Assembly (NCBI RefSeq): GCF_003386095.1
Contig: NZ_QREG01000001.1
Coordinates: 124,001-188,000 of the forward strand
From: Marinoscillum furvescens DSM 4134
Lineage (GTDB): Bacteria; Bacteroidota; Bacteroidia; Cytophagales; Cyclobacteriaceae
DNA: 64,000 nt
Direction: 5' to 3'
This document shows positions 43,712 to 52,704 of this stretch, piece by piece. Each line of letters begins with the position of its first letter. The stretch's first letter is position 1. The translations under genes were made by a program, and so were the position numbers. Under the pieces are notes generated by a model. That model was not told the DNA's origin. It searched no databases and worked only from the letters and a program-made list of their open reading frames with translations.

Positions 43712-44977
43712 ATGAACAAACTAGCTTACCTAACCGTGCTCCTTCTGGGATTGCTTAGCTACAATGCCACCGCACAATTCTCCATCACCGGAGAAGTCAG
43801 ACCAAGAACTGAATTCAGAAATGGATTTAAAACGCTCACAGACGAAAGTCGAGAGGCTTCATTTTTCACCGAGCAACGCTCCAGGCTTTACTTCAATTAC
43901 TCAGATTCTACCTTCAAGTTTAAGCTGGCCTTTCAAGACATCCGCTTTTGGGGCGAAACACCACAAATATTCAAAGAAGAATATGGAAAAACATTCATCA
44001 GCGAAGCCTGGGGACAATATTATTTCTCACCTGCATTTTCTGTAAAAGTAGGTCGTCAGATCATCTCCTATGACAACCAGCGATTTCTCGGTGGGCTGGA
44101 ATGGGCACAGCAAGGCCGCAGACATGATGCTCTTCTATTTCTCTACGAAAAAGGAGCTACTAAACTCCACACAGGATTGGCTTACAATCAAGACGATGAC
44201 GTACCCGAACCTGCATTCTTACAGGGAGATGGTGCCGGCTACTATAGTGTAGGAGGCAACTACAAAACCTTTCAATACGCCTGGTACAACCAATCCTTCG
44301 AAACCGGCTCGCTTTCCCTGCTTGCATTCAATGCAGGCTACCAAAACCCGGATACTACGGTATCATTTAAGCAAACCTTTGGTCTGGTAGCCTCTAAAAA
44401 GCTAGGCGGACTCAAACTTGCCGGTGACTTTTATTACCAGACAGGCGAACTAGGCACCAGCAAAGTGAATGCCATGCTCGCAGGAATCAATGCCACGCTA
44501 GCTACACCAGTGACACCACTCACTATAGGAGTAGAATACATCTCTGGAAAAGATGACGATGACACGTCCTCTGACATCACCAATTTCAGCCCGGACTTTG
44601 GCACCAACCACGCACACAATGGATTCATGGACTACTTCTTCGTAGGTCCTGCTAATGGTAACGTGGGCGTCACAGACATCTACCTAAAGACCAGCTTTCA
44701 AGTAGCTGGAGGAGCATTGAAAGCACACATACACGAGTTTATGACTGGCTCTACACAGCTGAATGCAGAAGGACAAGAACTAGGCAAAACCATGGGAACT
44801 GAGGTAGACCTGGTATATGCCAAAAAGCTCAAAGGTGGGGTGGTCTGGAACCTGGGCTACTCTCAGCTTTTTGCCACCGACACCATGGAAGCCCTACGTG
44901 GAGGAGACAAAAGCGCGCTCCAATGCTGGGCATGGACCATGATCACCTTCAAGCCCACCTTTTTCACTAGCAAATAA
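43712..44977 (+). CDS. Alginate-export-family outer-membrane porin
   Basis: This 421-residue protein has a signal peptide (MNKLAYLTVLLLGLLSYNATAQ). The body is an outer-membrane barrel with strong similarity to the alginate_exp family: FSITGEVRPRTEFRNG, SRLYFNYSD, FKLAFQDIRFWGE and VKVGRQIISYDNQRFLGGLEW. Although family members were named for alginate export, many are general porins. First in an operon with a nitrate ABC importer, it may admit nitrate (inference). The ATG at 43712 gives the signal peptide; an earlier in-frame ATG at 43688 is possible. Confidence 0.82.
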   Translation: MNKLAYLTVLLLGLLSYNATAQFSITGEVRPRTEFRNGFKTLTDESREASFFTEQRSRLYFNYSDSTFKFKLAFQDIRFWGETPQIFKEEYGKTFISEAWGQYYFSPAFSVKVGRQIISYDNQRFLGGLEWAQQGRRHDALLFLYEKGATKLHTGLAYNQDDDVPEPAFLQGDGAGYYSVGGNYKTFQYAWYNQSFETGSLSLLAFNAGYQNPDTTVSFKQTFGLVASKKLGGLKLAGDFYYQTGELGTSKVNAMLAGINATLATPVTPLTIGVEYISGKDDDDTSSDITNFSPDFGTNHAHNGFMDYFFVGPANGNVGVTDIYLKTSFQVAGGALKAHIHEFMTGSTQLNAEGQELGKTMGTEVDLVYAKKLKGGVVWNLGYSQLFATDTMEALRGGDKSALQCWAWTMITFKPTFFTSK

Positions 44978-45005
44978 ATAACCACTAGCATAAAAACACT
45001 AAACC

Positions 45006-46394
45006 ATGAAATTATTCAAATCCACCATAGTACTAGCACTGTCTGCCCTCATCTGGGCAGCGTGCTCAGGCAGCACCGCTAAAAACAAGACAGCTTCAGT
45101 AGAAGCAGCGACAGAAACCACTGCTGCCAAACTGGCCATCGAAAAGCCACAGCTCACCTTTGGGTTTATCAAACTTACTGATATGGCACCTTTGGCTATA
45201 GCCAAAGAGTTAGGATACTTCGAAGATGAAGGGCTATTTGTAACCATCGAAGCTCAGTCCAACTGGAAAAACGTACTCGACAGAGTAATCGATGGGCAGC
45301 TGGATGGCTCACATATGCTTGCAGGTCAGCCCATAGCGGCAGGCGCGGGTTTTGGCCGTCAGGCTGAGCTGGTCACACCCTTTTCCATGGACCTAAACGG
45401 AAACGGCATCACGGTATCCAACGAAGTATGGAGCAAAATGAAGCCTAATGTACCCAAAGATGAATCGGGCAAACCCGTACACCCAATCACTGCAGATGCC
45501 CTCGCTCCGGTAGTCAAAGAATTTAAAACTGCTGGACGTCCCTTCAAAATGGGCATGGTCTTTCCCGTATCCACCCACAACTACGAAATCCGTTATTGGC
45601 TGGCTGCCGCTGGCATCAACCCTGGCTACTACACCGCCGATAACATTCAAGGGCAGGTAGATGCAGATGTACTCCTCTCGGTAACACCTCCACCTCAAAT
45701 GCCAGCCACTCTAGAAGCGGGAACCATCTATGGCTACTGCGTAGGTGAGCCCTGGAATCAGCAAGCAGTTTTTAAAGGCATAGGCGTACCTGTGACCACC
45801 AATTACGACATCTGGAAAAACAACCCTGAGAAAGTATTTGTCATGACCAAAAAATTTGTGGATCAGTACCCGAACACCGCCACGGCCGTCACCAAGGCAC
45901 TCATCCGTGCGGCAAAGTGGCTAGACACCCCAGGCAACCGCCCTAAAGCTGTAGGGATCCTCAGCATGCCGGAGTATGTGGGAGCAGACTCGGTAGTGAT
46001 CGCCAATTCCATGACGGGCACATTTGAGTTCGAAAAAGGAGACAAGCGCTCTATGCCTGATTTCAACGTGTTTTACAGATACAACGCCACGTATCCTTTC
46101 TACTCAGACGGCATCTGGTTCCTGACCCAAATGCGCAGATGGGGCCAAATTCCCGATAGCAAACCTGCAGACTGGTACCACAGCACTATCAAAGACATCT
46201 ACCGCCCGGACATCTGGAGCAAAGCAGCTAAACTACTGGTAGAAGAAGGACACATTCCCGCTGAAGACCTACCGGAAACCGACGGCTACAAACCCGCAAC
46301 GAATGAATTCATAGATGGGCAAACCTATGACGGCAAAGATCCCCTTGGATACATCAACAGCTTCGCAATTGGCAACAAAGACGAAGGAATCTAA
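45006..46394 (+). CDS. nrtA: ABC nitrate-type substrate-binding lipoprotein
   Basis: This 462-residue protein has a lipobox (ALIWAAC) and a type-2 periplasmic-binding fold of the NrtA/CmpA family. Typical stretches are [66 protein letters not shown] and [26 protein letters not shown]. It captures nitrate, nitrite or bicarbonate; the nitrate context favours nitrate. A 107-bp gap with a strong hairpin separates it from the permease gene. Confidence 0.9.
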   Translation: MKLFKSTIVLALSALIWAACSGSTAKNKTASVEAATETTAAKLAIEKPQLTFGFIKLTDMAPLAIAKELGYFEDEGLFVTIEAQSNWKNVLDRVIDGQLDGSHMLAGQPIAAGAGFGRQAELVTPFSMDLNGNGITVSNEVWSKMKPNVPKDESGKPVHPITADALAPVVKEFKTAGRPFKMGMVFPVSTHNYEIRYWLAAAGINPGYYTADNIQGQVDADVLLSVTPPPQMPATLEAGTIYGYCVGEPWNQQAVFKGIGVPVTTNYDIWKNNPEKVFVMTKKFVDQYPNTATAVTKALIRAAKWLDTPGNRPKAVGILSMPEYVGADSVVIANSMTGTFEFEKGDKRSMPDFNVFYRYNATYPFYSDGIWFLTQMRRWGQIPDSKPADWYHSTIKDIYRPDIWSKAAKLLVEEGHIPAEDLPETDGYKPATNEFIDGQTYDGKDPLGYINSFAIGNKDEGI

Positions 46395-46411
46395 TGTGTA
46401 GAGGTTGGTGC

Positions 46412-46441
46412 GAGAGGGTAACGGTGACGGCCGCCCCTCTC
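46412..46441 (+). other. Intra-operon hairpin between binding protein and permease
   Basis: GAGAGGG (46412-46418) pairs with CCCTCTC (46435-46441) in a 107-bp gap of otherwise tightly packed genes. It may lower or protect expression so that the binding protein is made in excess of the permease, as in many importers. Confidence 0.45.
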
Positions 46442-46501
46442 CACCTCCCATACCTCCACACAGCTAAAGCGATTATACCAACAACACATATCACTCTACA
46501 C

Positions 46502-47599
46502 ATGAAAACTAAAATCATCAAAACTCTCCGATTTATCGGGCTTGGATTTCTAGAGCCTTTGATCAGACTCATCAGCGGTGAGGAACCACAAAAAAACGCG
46601 TCACTTTTCTTAAAAAAAGCCATTTTGCCCGTGGCATCCATATTCATCTTTGTGCTGATATGGCATACTGGGGCCACCGCTCTCTACAACAGCGAGGCAT
46701 CTGCACGTATAGAAAAAGCACGTACAGAACAGGGCGAAGCGGCCGCCACTGCCATGAAGGCATGCATTGAGTCTGGAGACATTAGCTGTCAGCCAAACAC
46801 CTTACCCTCACCAGCCAAAGTATGGGCTGCCTACAAAGCTCTCTGGGCAGATCATGTGCAAATCGCACAGAAAAAAGAAGAATTTCAATCGAAAGTAGCC
46901 GCCACCAATGAACAGCGCGCTGCACAAGGCCTGGCTCCCATTACCTATACCGGCCGCCCTTCATTTGTAGATCAGATCGGCACAAGCCTAAAAACAGTAG
47001 CGGCAGGATTCCTACTGGCCATGTTCATAGCAGTCCCCATCGGCATCATTATGGGGCTAAGTGACTCCCTGCGTACCGCATTCAACTGGCTCATCCAAAT
47101 TTTCAAACCCGTATCTCCTGTGGTGTGGCTTTTACTGGTTTTTATGATCGTAAAAACGCTCATCACAGACCCCACCATGGACAAGTCCTTTATCATTTCA
47201 TTTATCAGTGTAGGGCTATGTGCTATGTGGGCCACCCTGGTCAACACAAGCATGGGAGTGGCCAGCGTAGACAAAGACTACATCAACGTAGCTAAGGTAC
47301 TCAAGCTCAACATCGGTCAAAACATCTTCAAAATCATCCTACCAGCCTCTCTTCCGTTGATTTTCACGGGGCTGCGTATCACCGTATCCGTAGCGTGGAT
47401 GGTGCTCATCGCCATAGAGCTTTTAGCACAAAGTCCGGGACTCGGCTCATTTGTTTGGGAGGAATTTCAAAATGGTGCCAACGACTCCAACGCCAAAATC
47501 ATTGTAGCCATGTTTGTGATCGGGACGATCGGATTTCTGCTAGATCGCATCATGCTCAGCGTACAAAACCTGATGACTTTCAACAAAACCACCGCCTGA
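46502..47599 (+). CDS. nrtB: ABC nitrate importer permease
   Basis: This 365-residue permease has an N-terminal cytosolic region and a helix at about 42-60, then a periplasmic segment rich in charged residues, then a BPD_transp_1 domain with five or six helices (about 160-360). The coupling motif EAA-type loop is seen in [30 protein letters not shown]. It forms the channel of the NrtABCD-type importer with the two ATPases downstream. The ATG at 46502 is used; in-frame sequence back to 46394 is the hairpin region. Confidence 0.9.
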   Translation: MKTKIIKTLRFIGLGFLEPLIRLISGEEPQKNASLFLKKAILPVASIFIFVLIWHTGATALYNSEASARIEKARTEQGEAAATAMKACIESGDISCQPNTLPSPAKVWAAYKALWADHVQIAQKKEEFQSKVAATNEQRAAQGLAPITYTGRPSFVDQIGTSLKTVAAGFLLAMFIAVPIGIIMGLSDSLRTAFNWLIQIFKPVSPVVWLLLVFMIVKTLITDPTMDKSFIISFISVGLCAMWATLVNTSMGVASVDKDYINVAKVLKLNIGQNIFKIILPASLPLIFTGLRITVSVAWMVLIAIELLAQSPGLGSFVWEEFQNGANDSNAKIIVAMFVIGTIGFLLDRIMLSVQNLMTFNKTTA

Positions 47600-47600
47600 T

Positions 47601-48485
47601 ATGCCAATACTCGAACTAAAAAATGTATCCAAATCATTTGGATCAGGCAGCAGCCTCATAGAGGTACTTTCAGACATTAATCTGTCGGTCAACGAGGGAG
47701 AATTTGTAGCAATCGTAGGGTTTTCTGGCAGTGGCAAGACCACCTTGATCAACCTGATCAATGGGCTGCTTTTCCCAGACCAGGGTGAAGTATTGCTTCA
47801 CGGCAGCCCTGTCGAAGGACCAGGACCGGATCGAGGAGTGATATTTCAAAACTATTCATTGCTCCCCTGGCTATCGGTCTATAGCAATGTGAAACTGGCA
47901 GTAGACGAAGTTTTCCCAAAGCTCTCCAAAAAAGAGCGAGACGAACACATCAAGAAATACATCGATATGGTAAACCTTACTCCAGCTTTGGACAAAAAAC
48001 CCTCAGAACTCTCCGGTGGCATGCGCCAAAGAGTGTCAGTAGCCCGTGCCCTTGCCATGAATCCAGAGATACTTCTGATGGATGAGCCCCTTTCGGCTCT
48101 GGATGCCCTTACACGCGGTTCGCTTCAGGAGGAAATCATCAAAATCTGGAATCAGGATAAAAAAACGGCTATTCTCATTACCAACGACGTAGACGAAGGC
48201 ATCCTAATGGCCGATCGCATCATTCCGCTTACTCCGGGACCAAAAGCTACCCTCGGGCCGGAGTTCAAAGTAGGGTTTGAGCGTCCACGCGACGTTACCG
48301 AAATTAACAAGGATGAGGCGTACAAACACCTACGCAACAACATCCTGGAGTACCTCATGGATGTAGGGGCCACCCGCAAACAGGTAAGTGATCAGCGCTA
48401 CATGCTACCAGACCTAAAGCCCACCATGCCCGGCAGGGTCATTTTCAGAAAACGTAAGAAAAAAGTACAAGTCAAATATTTCTAA
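47601..48485 (+). CDS. ABC transporter ATPase (nitrate importer, first)
   Basis: This 294-residue ATP-binding subunit has Walker [10 protein letters not shown], signature LSGGMRQR, Walker [13 protein letters not shown] and a H-loop-region change: the sequence reads LITNDVDEG where TATHDVDEA-type is usual. The switch histidine of the NrtC/D pattern (ITHD) is asparagine here. That may make this subunit catalytically weak, so that the second ATPase does the hydrolysis. It starts one base after the permease stop and is followed by the second ATPase. The C-terminus is basic. Confidence 0.9.
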   Translation: MPILELKNVSKSFGSGSSLIEVLSDINLSVNEGEFVAIVGFSGSGKTTLINLINGLLFPDQGEVLLHGSPVEGPGPDRGVIFQNYSLLPWLSVYSNVKLAVDEVFPKLSKKERDEHIKKYIDMVNLTPALDKKPSELSGGMRQRVSVARALAMNPEILLMDEPLSALDALTRGSLQEEIIKIWNQDKKTAILITNDVDEGILMADRIIPLTPGPKATLGPEFKVGFERPRDVTEINKDEAYKHLRNNILEYLMDVGATRKQVSDQRYMLPDLKPTMPGRVIFRKRKKKVQVKYF

Positions 48486-48497
48486 AACCACACACTC

Positions 48498-49316
48498 ATG
48501 GAAGCATTACTAAAAGAAGCACCCAAGGTAAACCATCACCTGGATCACATGCCCAACATGCTGGTGTGTGAAAACCTCCAAAAAGTCTACCCAACGCCCA
48601 CAGGAGATTACGTGGTACTGGATGATTTACAACTCGAAATCAAGCAGAGCGAATTTGTATCCATCATCGGGCATTCGGGCTGTGGTAAATCCACACTACT
48701 CACCATGATCGCCGGCCTCAATGAAATCAGCGGAGGCACCATCTACGTAGACGGAGAACCGGTGCGAGAAGCAGGCCCAGATCGGGCTGTGGTATTTCAG
48801 TCTCCCAGCTTACTGCCCTGGCTTACCGCGCTGCAAAATGTACTGATAGGCGTCAAGCAGGTATTTCCTTCGGCATCAAAGGCCGAAAAACTAGAAATCT
48901 GCAAATACTACCTGGACAAAGTCGGGCTAGGTAATGACTTTCACAAAAAAGCGACTGAGCTCTCCCAAGGCATGCAGCAGCGGGTGGGTATCGCTCGAGC
49001 GTTTGCATTGAAACCTAAAATACTCCTGCTAGACGAACCCTTTGGCATGCTGGACTCCCTCACCCGGGGAGAGCTACAAGATGTACTACTAGAGATCTGG
49101 CAAAAAGAAAAAATTACAGCAGTAGCCATCACGCACGATGTAGACGAGTCCATCTTTTTGGCCGACCGGGTGATCATGATGACCTCCGGCCCTTATGCCA
49201 AAATAGGTGATGAACTGGTAATTCCTTTCGCACGTCCACGCAATCGAAAGGAAGTTCTGGAGCACCCTGAATACTATGACTATCGCGCGTATTTACTCAA
49301 CTTTTTAAATCACTAA
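48498..49316 (+). CDS. ABC transporter ATPase (nitrate importer, second)
   Basis: This 272-residue ATP-binding subunit has Walker A GHSGCGKST, signature LSQGMQQR, Walker B ILLLDEPFGMLD and the complete H-loop AITHDVDESIFLADRV. It pairs with the preceding ATPase and NrtB. The normal signature serine-glycine pattern LSGGQ is changed to LSQGM, which is common in NrtD-type subunits. It starts 12 bp after the previous stop. Confidence 0.92.
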   Translation: MEALLKEAPKVNHHLDHMPNMLVCENLQKVYPTPTGDYVVLDDLQLEIKQSEFVSIIGHSGCGKSTLLTMIAGLNEISGGTIYVDGEPVREAGPDRAVVFQSPSLLPWLTALQNVLIGVKQVFPSASKAEKLEICKYYLDKVGLGNDFHKKATELSQGMQQRVGIARAFALKPKILLLDEPFGMLDSLTRGELQDVLLEIWQKEKITAVAITHDVDESIFLADRVIMMTSGPYAKIGDELVIPFARPRNRKEVLEHPEYYDYRAYLLNFLNH

Positions 49317-49331
49317 ACAATCATCTCAGCT

Positions 49332-50222
49332 ATGAAAAAATTCACTTCAAAGTACCTACTAGTATTAGGCGTACTTACACTGGTTATCCTCGGCAGTCAA
49401 TTGCTGATGCAAAAGACCATCAAAGACAGCAAGTCAGATGCTCGCATCATCAACATCTCCGGGCGTCAGCGGATGCTTAGCCAAAAAATCACCAAAGCCT
49501 CACTCAAACTTCAAACGGCTGAAGACAAGCAAGCCTTTGATCTCGCTAAATCAGAACTGCAAGCAGCCTACAAGCTTTGGACTACCTCACATGCAGACTT
49601 ACAATTTGGTAGCTCTGAAATAGATGTAAGCGAAATGAACAAAGACCAGGCCTTGCAAGCCCTATTTCAGCAGATAGATCCCTTTTACACAGCGATCAAA
49701 CAGGCCTCCGAAGAACTGATAAGCATGAGCTTCGAAACAGCAAACTCCTCCAGAAAAAACCAGGCGACGGATGCAATAGCCGCTATCAAATCCAATGAAG
49801 GAGAGTTTCTTACGCTGATGAACAAGATCACCTTCCAGTATGACAAGCAGGCATCCGCCAAAATCGAAATGCTTTCAACGGTAGAGTACTATTTGCTGGG
49901 CACCACCTTGCTGGTGATTCTCATGGAAATCCTGTTCATCTTCAGACCGATGTTTGTAGACTCCAAACAAAAAGAATCCATTATTTCTAAACTCAGCGTA
50001 CTGAGAAACGACGAACAAAACTACTCCTCCACACAAATCAAGCAAGCCAACAGTAGAATCAAAGAACTCAAAAAGCTCGCTATACAATTGAAAGAAGAAG
50101 TAATCGAAAAAGACAAATCATACACCCTAAAAACCACCAGCCAAATGATGGAAAACCTCAAACTGAAGGGTCGCATAGAGGAACTGGAAGCAAAACTGGA
50201 CCAACCCAGCCACGCCATCTAA
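49332..50222 (+). CDS. PilJ/NarX-like sensor protein without a kinase domain
   Basis: This 296-residue membrane protein has TM helices at about 8-26 and 183-203, enclosing a periplasmic PilJ-type domain. The P-box-like motif IINISGRQRMLSQKITKASLKLQ is almost the same as in the NarX-like kinase at 27308-29083. The cytosolic tail (about 205-296) is a coiled coil (IKELKKLAIQLKEEV...NLKLKGRIEELEAKL), not a kinase. It is placed directly after the nrt ATPase genes with a 15-bp gap, so it is part of the importer operon. It may gate the importer or modulate the kinase in response to nitrate. Confidence 0.85.
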   Translation: MKKFTSKYLLVLGVLTLVILGSQLLMQKTIKDSKSDARIINISGRQRMLSQKITKASLKLQTAEDKQAFDLAKSELQAAYKLWTTSHADLQFGSSEIDVSEMNKDQALQALFQQIDPFYTAIKQASEELISMSFETANSSRKNQATDAIAAIKSNEGEFLTLMNKITFQYDKQASAKIEMLSTVEYYLLGTTLLVILMEILFIFRPMFVDSKQKESIISKLSVLRNDEQNYSSTQIKQANSRIKELKKLAIQLKEEVIEKDKSYTLKTTSQMMENLKLKGRIEELEAKLDQPSHAI

Positions 50223-50245
50223 CAGGTAATGCACACGACATAAGT

Positions 50246-50282
50246 AATATCATAATTGCAACTTAATTGCATTTATGATATT
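50246..50282. promoter_or_regulatory. 37-bp inverted repeat upstream of the flavoprotein gene
   Basis: AATATCATAATTGCAA (50246-50261) and TTGCATTTATGATATT (50267-50282) are inverted copies with a 5-base spacer and one mismatch. The right arm ends 32 bases before the ATG at 50315. The repeat is AT-rich and symmetrical, as expected for a dimeric repressor; it lacks TACGTA, so a different regulator is implied. Confidence 0.65.
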
Positions 50283-50314
50283 GAAGTGTGTTCTTTGAGC
50301 CCAAAAAAAATCAA

Positions 50315-51229
50315 ATGAACACACCATCTACTTTTGACGTCATAATCATTGGCGGCAGCTATGCCGGATTATCAGCAGGGTTAGCTCTCGGTAGGTCCTT
50401 GCGCCAAACTCTAATAATAGATGCTGCCCAGCCATGCAACAGGTTTTCGCCTCATTCTCAAAACTTCCTTACTCAGGATGGCAGTCCGCCATTAGAAATA
50501 GCCGCTACTGCCAGAGAACAGGTACTTAAATATGAATCCGTGACCTGGCTCCAGGATTATGCGGTGCAGAGCCAGCAAATAGCTGGTGGCTTTAAAGTAA
50601 AGAGCCAAGTTGGTCAAACATTTCACTCCAAAAAACTCGTAATAGCCACTGGCCTCAAAGACTTGATGCCTGACATTCCTGGGTTTGCCCAATGCTGGGG
50701 AAAAAGTATCATTCATTGCCCCTATTGTCATGGCTATGAGGTCAGAAATCAGCAGACCGGACTCCTGGCCAATGGCAAAAAAGCGCTACATCTCAGCAGC
50801 CTGATAAAAAATCTGACCAGCAAACTAACCATTTTCACCAACGGTCCCCAGGAGTTTGATCACAAAGAATTGGCACTCCTGGCGAAACACCAAATTCCCG
50901 TCATCGAGGCTCCAATCACTGAAGTCATTCATGAGCATGGCAACTTACAAAAACTCAAGCTCGCCGATGGATCCTCCAATGCACTGGACAGCCTTTATGC
51001 CAGCATTCCCTTTGAGCAACACTCAGATATCGCCGCTCAGCTCGGCTGCCAACACAACGAACAGGGCTTCATACAAGTAAACGAAATGCAGCAAACTACA
51101 GTGGAGGGTGTATATGCTTGCGGCGACAACTGCTACCCATTACGATCGGTAGCCAATGCTGTGGCTGCTGGCAATAAAGCCGGTGCTGCACTGAATATGG
51201 AAATGGCTCAAAACATCTTTCATAGATAA
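50315..51229 (+). CDS. Thioredoxin-reductase-like FAD/NAD(P) oxidoreductase
   Basis: This 304-residue flavoprotein has the FAD-binding motif DVIIIGGSYAGLSAGLALGR and a second GLLANGKKALHL nucleotide motif. A redox site CPYCHGYE is also present, as in the NAD(P)/FAD-dependent, thioredoxin-reductase-like family. The C-terminal VEGVYACGDN closes the FAD site. Its role in the nitrate island is unclear; it may protect against nitrosative stress. It has its own inverted-repeat operator upstream and a TACGTA-regulated gene downstream. The GTG at 50288 is a less likely start. Confidence 0.88.
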   Translation: MNTPSTFDVIIIGGSYAGLSAGLALGRSLRQTLIIDAAQPCNRFSPHSQNFLTQDGSPPLEIAATAREQVLKYESVTWLQDYAVQSQQIAGGFKVKSQVGQTFHSKKLVIATGLKDLMPDIPGFAQCWGKSIIHCPYCHGYEVRNQQTGLLANGKKALHLSSLIKNLTSKLTIFTNGPQEFDHKELALLAKHQIPVIEAPITEVIHEHGNLQKLKLADGSSNALDSLYASIPFEQHSDIAAQLGCQHNEQGFIQVNEMQQTTVEGVYACGDNCYPLRSVANAVAAGNKAGAALNMEMAQNIFHR

Positions 51230-51255
51230 CCCCACGAAGTTTTACGTATTTTAAA

Positions 51256-51271
51256 TACGTATTTTTACTTA
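51256..51271. promoter_or_regulatory. TACGTA-type operator of the NarK-type gene
   Basis: TACGTA-TTTT-TACTTA has one mismatch. Its centre is 66.5 bases upstream of the ATG and about 41 bases upstream of the start expected from the TAGTTTTG box, the class II activator distance for Crp/Fnr proteins. An additional TACGTA is at 51243-51248. Confidence 0.65.
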
Positions 51272-51290
51272 TTTATTGAAAGTTATTACG

Positions 51291-51298
51291 TAGTTTTG
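51291..51298 (+). promoter_or_regulatory. Probable -7 box of the NarK-type gene
   Basis: TAGTTTTG matches TAnnTTTG exactly and is 31 bases before the ATG. No TTG at the standard -33 distance was found, as expected for an activator-dependent promoter. Confidence 0.55.
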
Positions 51299-51329
51299 AA
51301 ACTAAGTAATTACGTAAAAAACTTTCATT

Positions 51330-52682
51330 ATGGAATTATCTAAATCAGGACAAGCCAAACAAATCAAGTTATTTGACCTCAGCAGCCTCCACATGAGGAC
51401 TTTTCACCTCACGTGGTTCGCTTTTTTTCTCTGCTTTTTTGGCTGGTTTGGAATAGCCCCCATGCTTTCGATTGTTCGAGAAGACCTGGGAATCACTACC
51501 GATCAAATCGTAAACACCAACATGATCGCTGTAGCATCTACGGTATTTATGCGCCTGATCATAGGCTGGTTATGCGACCGAATCGGTCCTCGCATTACCT
51601 ACACCTGGTTATTGATTTTAGGTTCTATTCCTGTGATGCTTATAGGACTTGCCCAGAGCTATGAGCAGTTCTTACTCGCTCGTATGTTTATCGGAGCCAT
51701 TGGTGCAGCGTTTGTCATCACACAGTTTCATACATCAGTGATGTTTGCCCCCAACATCGTGGGTACTGCCAACGCCACTACAGCTGGCTGGGGAAACCTG
51801 GGAGGTGGTGTCACCCAGCAGGTCATGCCCATGGTATTTGCCGGAGTGCTGGCCTACGTAGGTGCTGAACACCTCGCCTGGAGGTATGCCATGATTGGCC
51901 CGGGTATCATGCTACTCCTTATGGGAGTTGCCTATTACTTCTTTACACAAGACACTCCGCAGGGCAACTACAAAGACCTGCCCAACCGCTCGAAAAAGAA
52001 AAAAGACGCTAACGGCTCAATGCTTGCCGCTGTAAAAGACCACCGGGTATGGGTTTTGTTTCTAATCTACGGAGCGTGCTTTGGGGTAGAACTCATCGTC
52101 AACTCCAAAGCCGCTTTGTACTTCACAGACTACTTTGATATGGACATCAAAACGGCTGGACTGATCGCTGGGATCTTCGGATTGATGAACCTCTTTGCTC
52201 GCTCACTAGGCGGAGCTATCGGAGACCGCTTCGGAAGGATGTCTGGTCTCAATGGTCGTGTAAAATGGCTTTTCCTTGCACTCTTTTGCGAAGGCCTGGC
52301 GCTCATTCTCTTTTCCCGAATGGGCACCATCCCAAGGATCATCGGTGCACTGCTAGTCTTTAGCCTCTTTGTACAGATGAGCGAAGGAGCCACCTATAGC
52401 GTGGTACCTTTCATCAACAAAAAAGCACTGGGTGCGGTATCCGGAATCGTAGGTGCGGGCGGCAATGCAGGCGCAGTAGCGGGCATGCTTTTATTCAAAA
52501 AACAACTTACCGGACTGGAGTGGACCGATTCTTTCCTCATCCTCGGGGTGATCGTATTGGGAGTATCATTCTTCAGCTTCCTGGTGCGCTTTTCTCCTGC
52601 CATGGAGGCTCAGGCTCGTGAAGACAAATCTGAAAAGGAAGCAGCCATAGAACTACATCCAGAAGTCGTAAAATCAGCCTAA
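51330..52682 (+). CDS. NarK/NasA-type nitrate/nitrite MFS transporter
   Basis: This 450-residue membrane protein has about 12 helices. The nitrate-porter signatures are present: TTAGWGNLGGGVTQQVMP in helix 5 and GIVGAGGNAGAVAGMLLF in helix 11, both glycine-rich NS motifs. The loop RLIIGWLCDRIGPR between helices 2 and 3 is the MFS motif. It imports nitrate and/or exports nitrite. It is followed 22 bp later by the nitrate reductase, so they form an operon. Confidence 0.94.
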   Translation: MELSKSGQAKQIKLFDLSSLHMRTFHLTWFAFFLCFFGWFGIAPMLSIVREDLGITTDQIVNTNMIAVASTVFMRLIIGWLCDRIGPRITYTWLLILGSIPVMLIGLAQSYEQFLLARMFIGAIGAAFVITQFHTSVMFAPNIVGTANATTAGWGNLGGGVTQQVMPMVFAGVLAYVGAEHLAWRYAMIGPGIMLLLMGVAYYFFTQDTPQGNYKDLPNRSKKKKDANGSMLAAVKDHRVWVLFLIYGACFGVELIVNSKAALYFTDYFDMDIKTAGLIAGIFGLMNLFARSLGGAIGDRFGRMSGLNGRVKWLFLALFCEGLALILFSRMGTIPRIIGALLVFSLFVQMSEGATYSVVPFINKKALGAVSGIVGAGGNAGAVAGMLLFKKQLTGLEWTDSFLILGVIVLGVSFFSFLVRFSPAMEAQAREDKSEKEAAIELHPEVVKSA

Positions 52683-52704
52683 TCCCAACAAAACCATCTC
52701 GCTC

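Noticed and set aside
46394-46501. 36-codon extension of the nrtB start
   Set aside because: The sequence is the hairpin-containing gap; ATG at 46502 gives a normal permease N-terminus.
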